Below, piece by piece: positions 4,540-6,073 of a stretch of DNA of 6,073 nt; within the stretch, counting starts at the first letter, position 1; the number at the start of each line of letters is the position of its first letter. The notes beneath the pieces are model-generated. The model was not told where the DNA came from, did no database searches, and was given only the letters and a program-made list of their open reading frames with translations. The stretch covers positions 1 through 6,073 of the forward strand of contig CAZOZX010000121.1 of NCBI GenBank assembly GCA_964584415.1, in the 5' to 3' direction. The stretch is from PHAA01 sp964584415. GTDB lineage: Bacteria > Bacillota > Syntrophomonadia > Syntrophomonadales > Syntrophomonadaceae. The position numbers were made by a program, and so were the translations under genes.

Positions 4540-6018
4540 TCACTTGCCCATAATCGAGTAAATTTTCTGAATCGCCTCATCCACCGTGACCGGGGATGGT
4601 ACTGGGACATGGGTGCCCGGACCAGTATCGTTTATGACCACCCAGGGAATCGTAAACGCATCGGCCAGTCGAGTATATAATTGTAGTTTTTCCGGTTCGC
4701 CGCATTCTATCACTTCGATACCGGCCTGGTTGAGATCGATCCCCTGGCGAAGGGCTGCCAGCCGGGCAGCCTGCTGTTCCGCCGGTCCTGCCGCCAGGAT
4801 CAGACCCCGGGCAAAAAACATTTCATTACGATGGGCATCCATAAAGTTGAGCCGGCCCAGCTCCTCTTTGTCGCTGGCGCTGATCCCCTCCGGCGGGCAG
4901 GTTATCAGATCGGTACCTTCTGCTGTATTGTGCCGCACCAGGCATATCTCTTCCGGCCGGGCTATGTCGATAAATTCCGGGGAGTGGGTAGTAATAAAGA
5001 CCTGGTGACTGGCACTGGCTGCCCTTAAAGCCTGGGCCAAGGACCTGACCTTATGGGGGTGCAGAAATAATTCCGGACCTTCGATGGCTAATACTGCCCC
5101 TGCCTTTTTGATCTCCTGGTATGCCCGTAAAATGGCGATAATAACCGCGCTCTGCATACCTGCCCCGGCCGTCTCGATCGAATCAGGGACGCCTCCCTGA
5201 TCTACCAGCAGCTGAAGGTGGCGGAATATATCCACCGGGTGTTGAGTGACCATATGCACCGCGCCGTCGCTGCGGTCCCGACCGAATCCCAGTTGTTTCA
5301 GATGGGAGCCTATTTTATCCTCCAGGCCAATAAAATCCGGATTACGCAGATAACTATAGGCCTCCTGGAGTTTATGTTCGAAGGCTTCCCGGCGGGTCAT
5401 TTTGACCTCCCCGGCGGGGGTGGCTACCTTCACCGTGGCCCGGTCATGGCTGATTTCGGTGCCGATATCGGTGATCATCTTGTGCAGGGCAGTCCAGCGA
5501 TGGCTGGGATCATAGCGGTTATAGTCCCGCCTGGTATCTATGTATAGGCAGGGCAACTGGTCACGCAGGTCCCGGGGGACCTTGAGATCAAACCAGTATT
5601 TGGCCTGGATACCCTCGTGCAGCGGTTCGGCCGGGTACCTGATGGTCTCGCCTTTTTCATTTATACAGTGATAATCCACGGTAAGGGTACCCCGGGGCAT
5701 CCCCCGGTGGGCCCTTTTATAGGCATGGCCCCGCAGCTCGAAACCCGACACCTGCAGGCTCATGTTCTTCCACGTCTCCAAAGGGGTATCCAAATAAACC
5801 TGAATCACAATGTCATCGTCGCTGCTGTGGCGGTAATAGTCATCCAGGGTGAAGGTCCGGTCGGTCGGCCAGTTCTCCCCCAGGACCAGGTTGAGGGCTT
5901 TCAGGATGTTGCTTTTGCCGGCATTGTTTTCCCCAATCAGGACGCAGTAATCGGTGGGATACCAGTCCAGCTTCTTGATACTGCGATAGTTCTCGATATG
6001 CACCCGGGTAATCCGCAT
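4540..6018 (-). CDS. OLD-like AAA ATPase with degenerate C-terminal TOPRIM domain
   Basis: This 492-residue protein has the plan of class 1 OLD-family (overcoming lysogenization defect) ATPase-nucleases. The N-terminus MRITRVHIENYRSI leads to Walker A GENNAGKS (29-36). The signature GAGMQS is at 285-290, Walker B AVLAIEGPELFLHP at 308-321, and the switch histidine in ITTHSPEF at H345. The middle (about 60-270) is the insertion and coiled-coil region. The TOPRIM-like segment starts at about 395 with HRNEMFFARGLIL. Its usual VEGxTE motif is AAGPAE, with A410 in place of the invariant Glu, and the DxD motif is DTG (D464, G466). Walker B also has G314 where the catalytic second acidic residue is usual. 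Nuclease activity is therefore doubtful. The ATG at 6016-6018 has AAGGAG 9 bases upstream. An ATG at 6058-6060 would add 14 residues but shows no ribosome site within the window. It is probably the first gene of an operon with ku and ligD. Confidence 0.88.
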   Translation of the reverse strand: MRITRVHIENYRSIKKLDWYPTDYCVLIGENNAGKSNILKALNLVLGENWPTDRTFTLDDYYRHSSDDDIVIQVYLDTPLETWKNMSLQVSGFELRGHAYKRAHRGMPRGTLTVDYHCINEKGETIRYPAEPLHEGIQAKYWFDLKVPRDLRDQLPCLYIDTRRDYNRYDPSHRWTALHKMITDIGTEISHDRATVKVATPAGEVKMTRREAFEHKLQEAYSYLRNPDFIGLEDKIGSHLKQLGFGRDRSDGAVHMVTQHPVDIFRHLQLLVDQGGVPDSIETAGAGMQSAVIIAILRAYQEIKKAGAVLAIEGPELFLHPHKVRSLAQALRAASASHQVFITTHSPEFIDIARPEEICLVRHNTAEGTDLITCPPEGISASDKEELGRLNFMDAHRNEMFFARGLILAAGPAEQQAARLAALRQGIDLNQAGIEVIECGEPEKLQLYTRLADAFTIPWVVINDTGPGTHVPVPSPVTVDEAIQKIYSIMGK

Positions 6019-6027
6019 AGGCTGCTG

Positions 6028-6033
6028 CTCCTT
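6028..6033 (-). promoter_or_regulatory. Ribosome binding site of the OLD-like gene
   Basis: AAGGAG on the minus strand lies 9 bases upstream of the ATG at 6016-6018. It favours the 492-residue start over the in-frame ATG at 6060, whose upstream bases up to the window edge contain no purine-rich ribosome site. Confidence 0.55.
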
Positions 6034-6073
6034 CCGCTTCTCTCCGGTCTTATAATTCATATATAACAGGATT

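Noticed and set aside
5617..6066. 149-codon plus-strand open frame opposite the OLD-like gene
   Set aside because: It is antisense to a clearly conserved ATPase, has no recognisable motif or good ribosome site, and its open frame follows from the GC-rich codons of the real gene.

Overview
The window carries a bacterial non-homologous end-joining (NHEJ) locus on the minus strand, beside a small VanZ-family membrane protein gene on the plus strand and a repeat-rich intergenic region. The organism cannot be named from this sequence alone. Strong GGGAGGAG-type ribosome binding sites, a VanZ-family protein, an AT-rich intergenic region with an extended -10 promoter, and a Ku/LigD pair together suggest a Gram-positive Firmicute, perhaps a Clostridia-like anaerobe. 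This is an inference of moderate to low confidence.

Layout, left to right. Bases 1-75 are the last 24 codons of an unidentified plus-strand gene. Its stop codon runs directly into an array of about 14-15 heptamers (74-178). The rest of the 461-base gap before the next gene is AT-rich. It holds an extended -10 promoter (222-230) and two consecutive large imperfect inverted repeats (273-375 and 406-510). These look like a diverged tandem duplication of one hairpin unit, and their arms are made of GGTAA(T/C) motifs repeating every 8-9 bases. A VanZ-family gene follows (537-1025, plus). It converges on ligD, with 58 bases between the two stop codons.

The minus-strand genes, in transcription order, are an OLD-like AAA ATPase with a C-terminal TOPRIM-like region (6018 to 4540), ku (4513 to 3671) and ligD (3549 to 1084). 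The first two are 26 bases apart, and 121 bases separate ku from ligD. Ku binds DNA ends. LigD, with phosphoesterase, ligase and polymerase domains in that order, processes, fills and seals them. The OLD-like protein is the unusual partner. Its ATPase motifs are mostly intact, but the conserved acidic residues of the TOPRIM nuclease site are missing (E to A, and the second D of DxD to G), so it may be a non-cleaving, end-binding or regulatory ATPase linked to end joining.

A small dispersed repeat (TTAYACGGGGAC, then AAC, then AAGGTGTTAC) occurs in the same orientation just beyond both ends of ligD (1006-1049 and 3578-3619), with a further partial copy at 3635-3661. It brackets the ligase gene almost exactly. 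No tRNA, rRNA, CRISPR array, transposase gene or convincing intrinsic terminator was seen.
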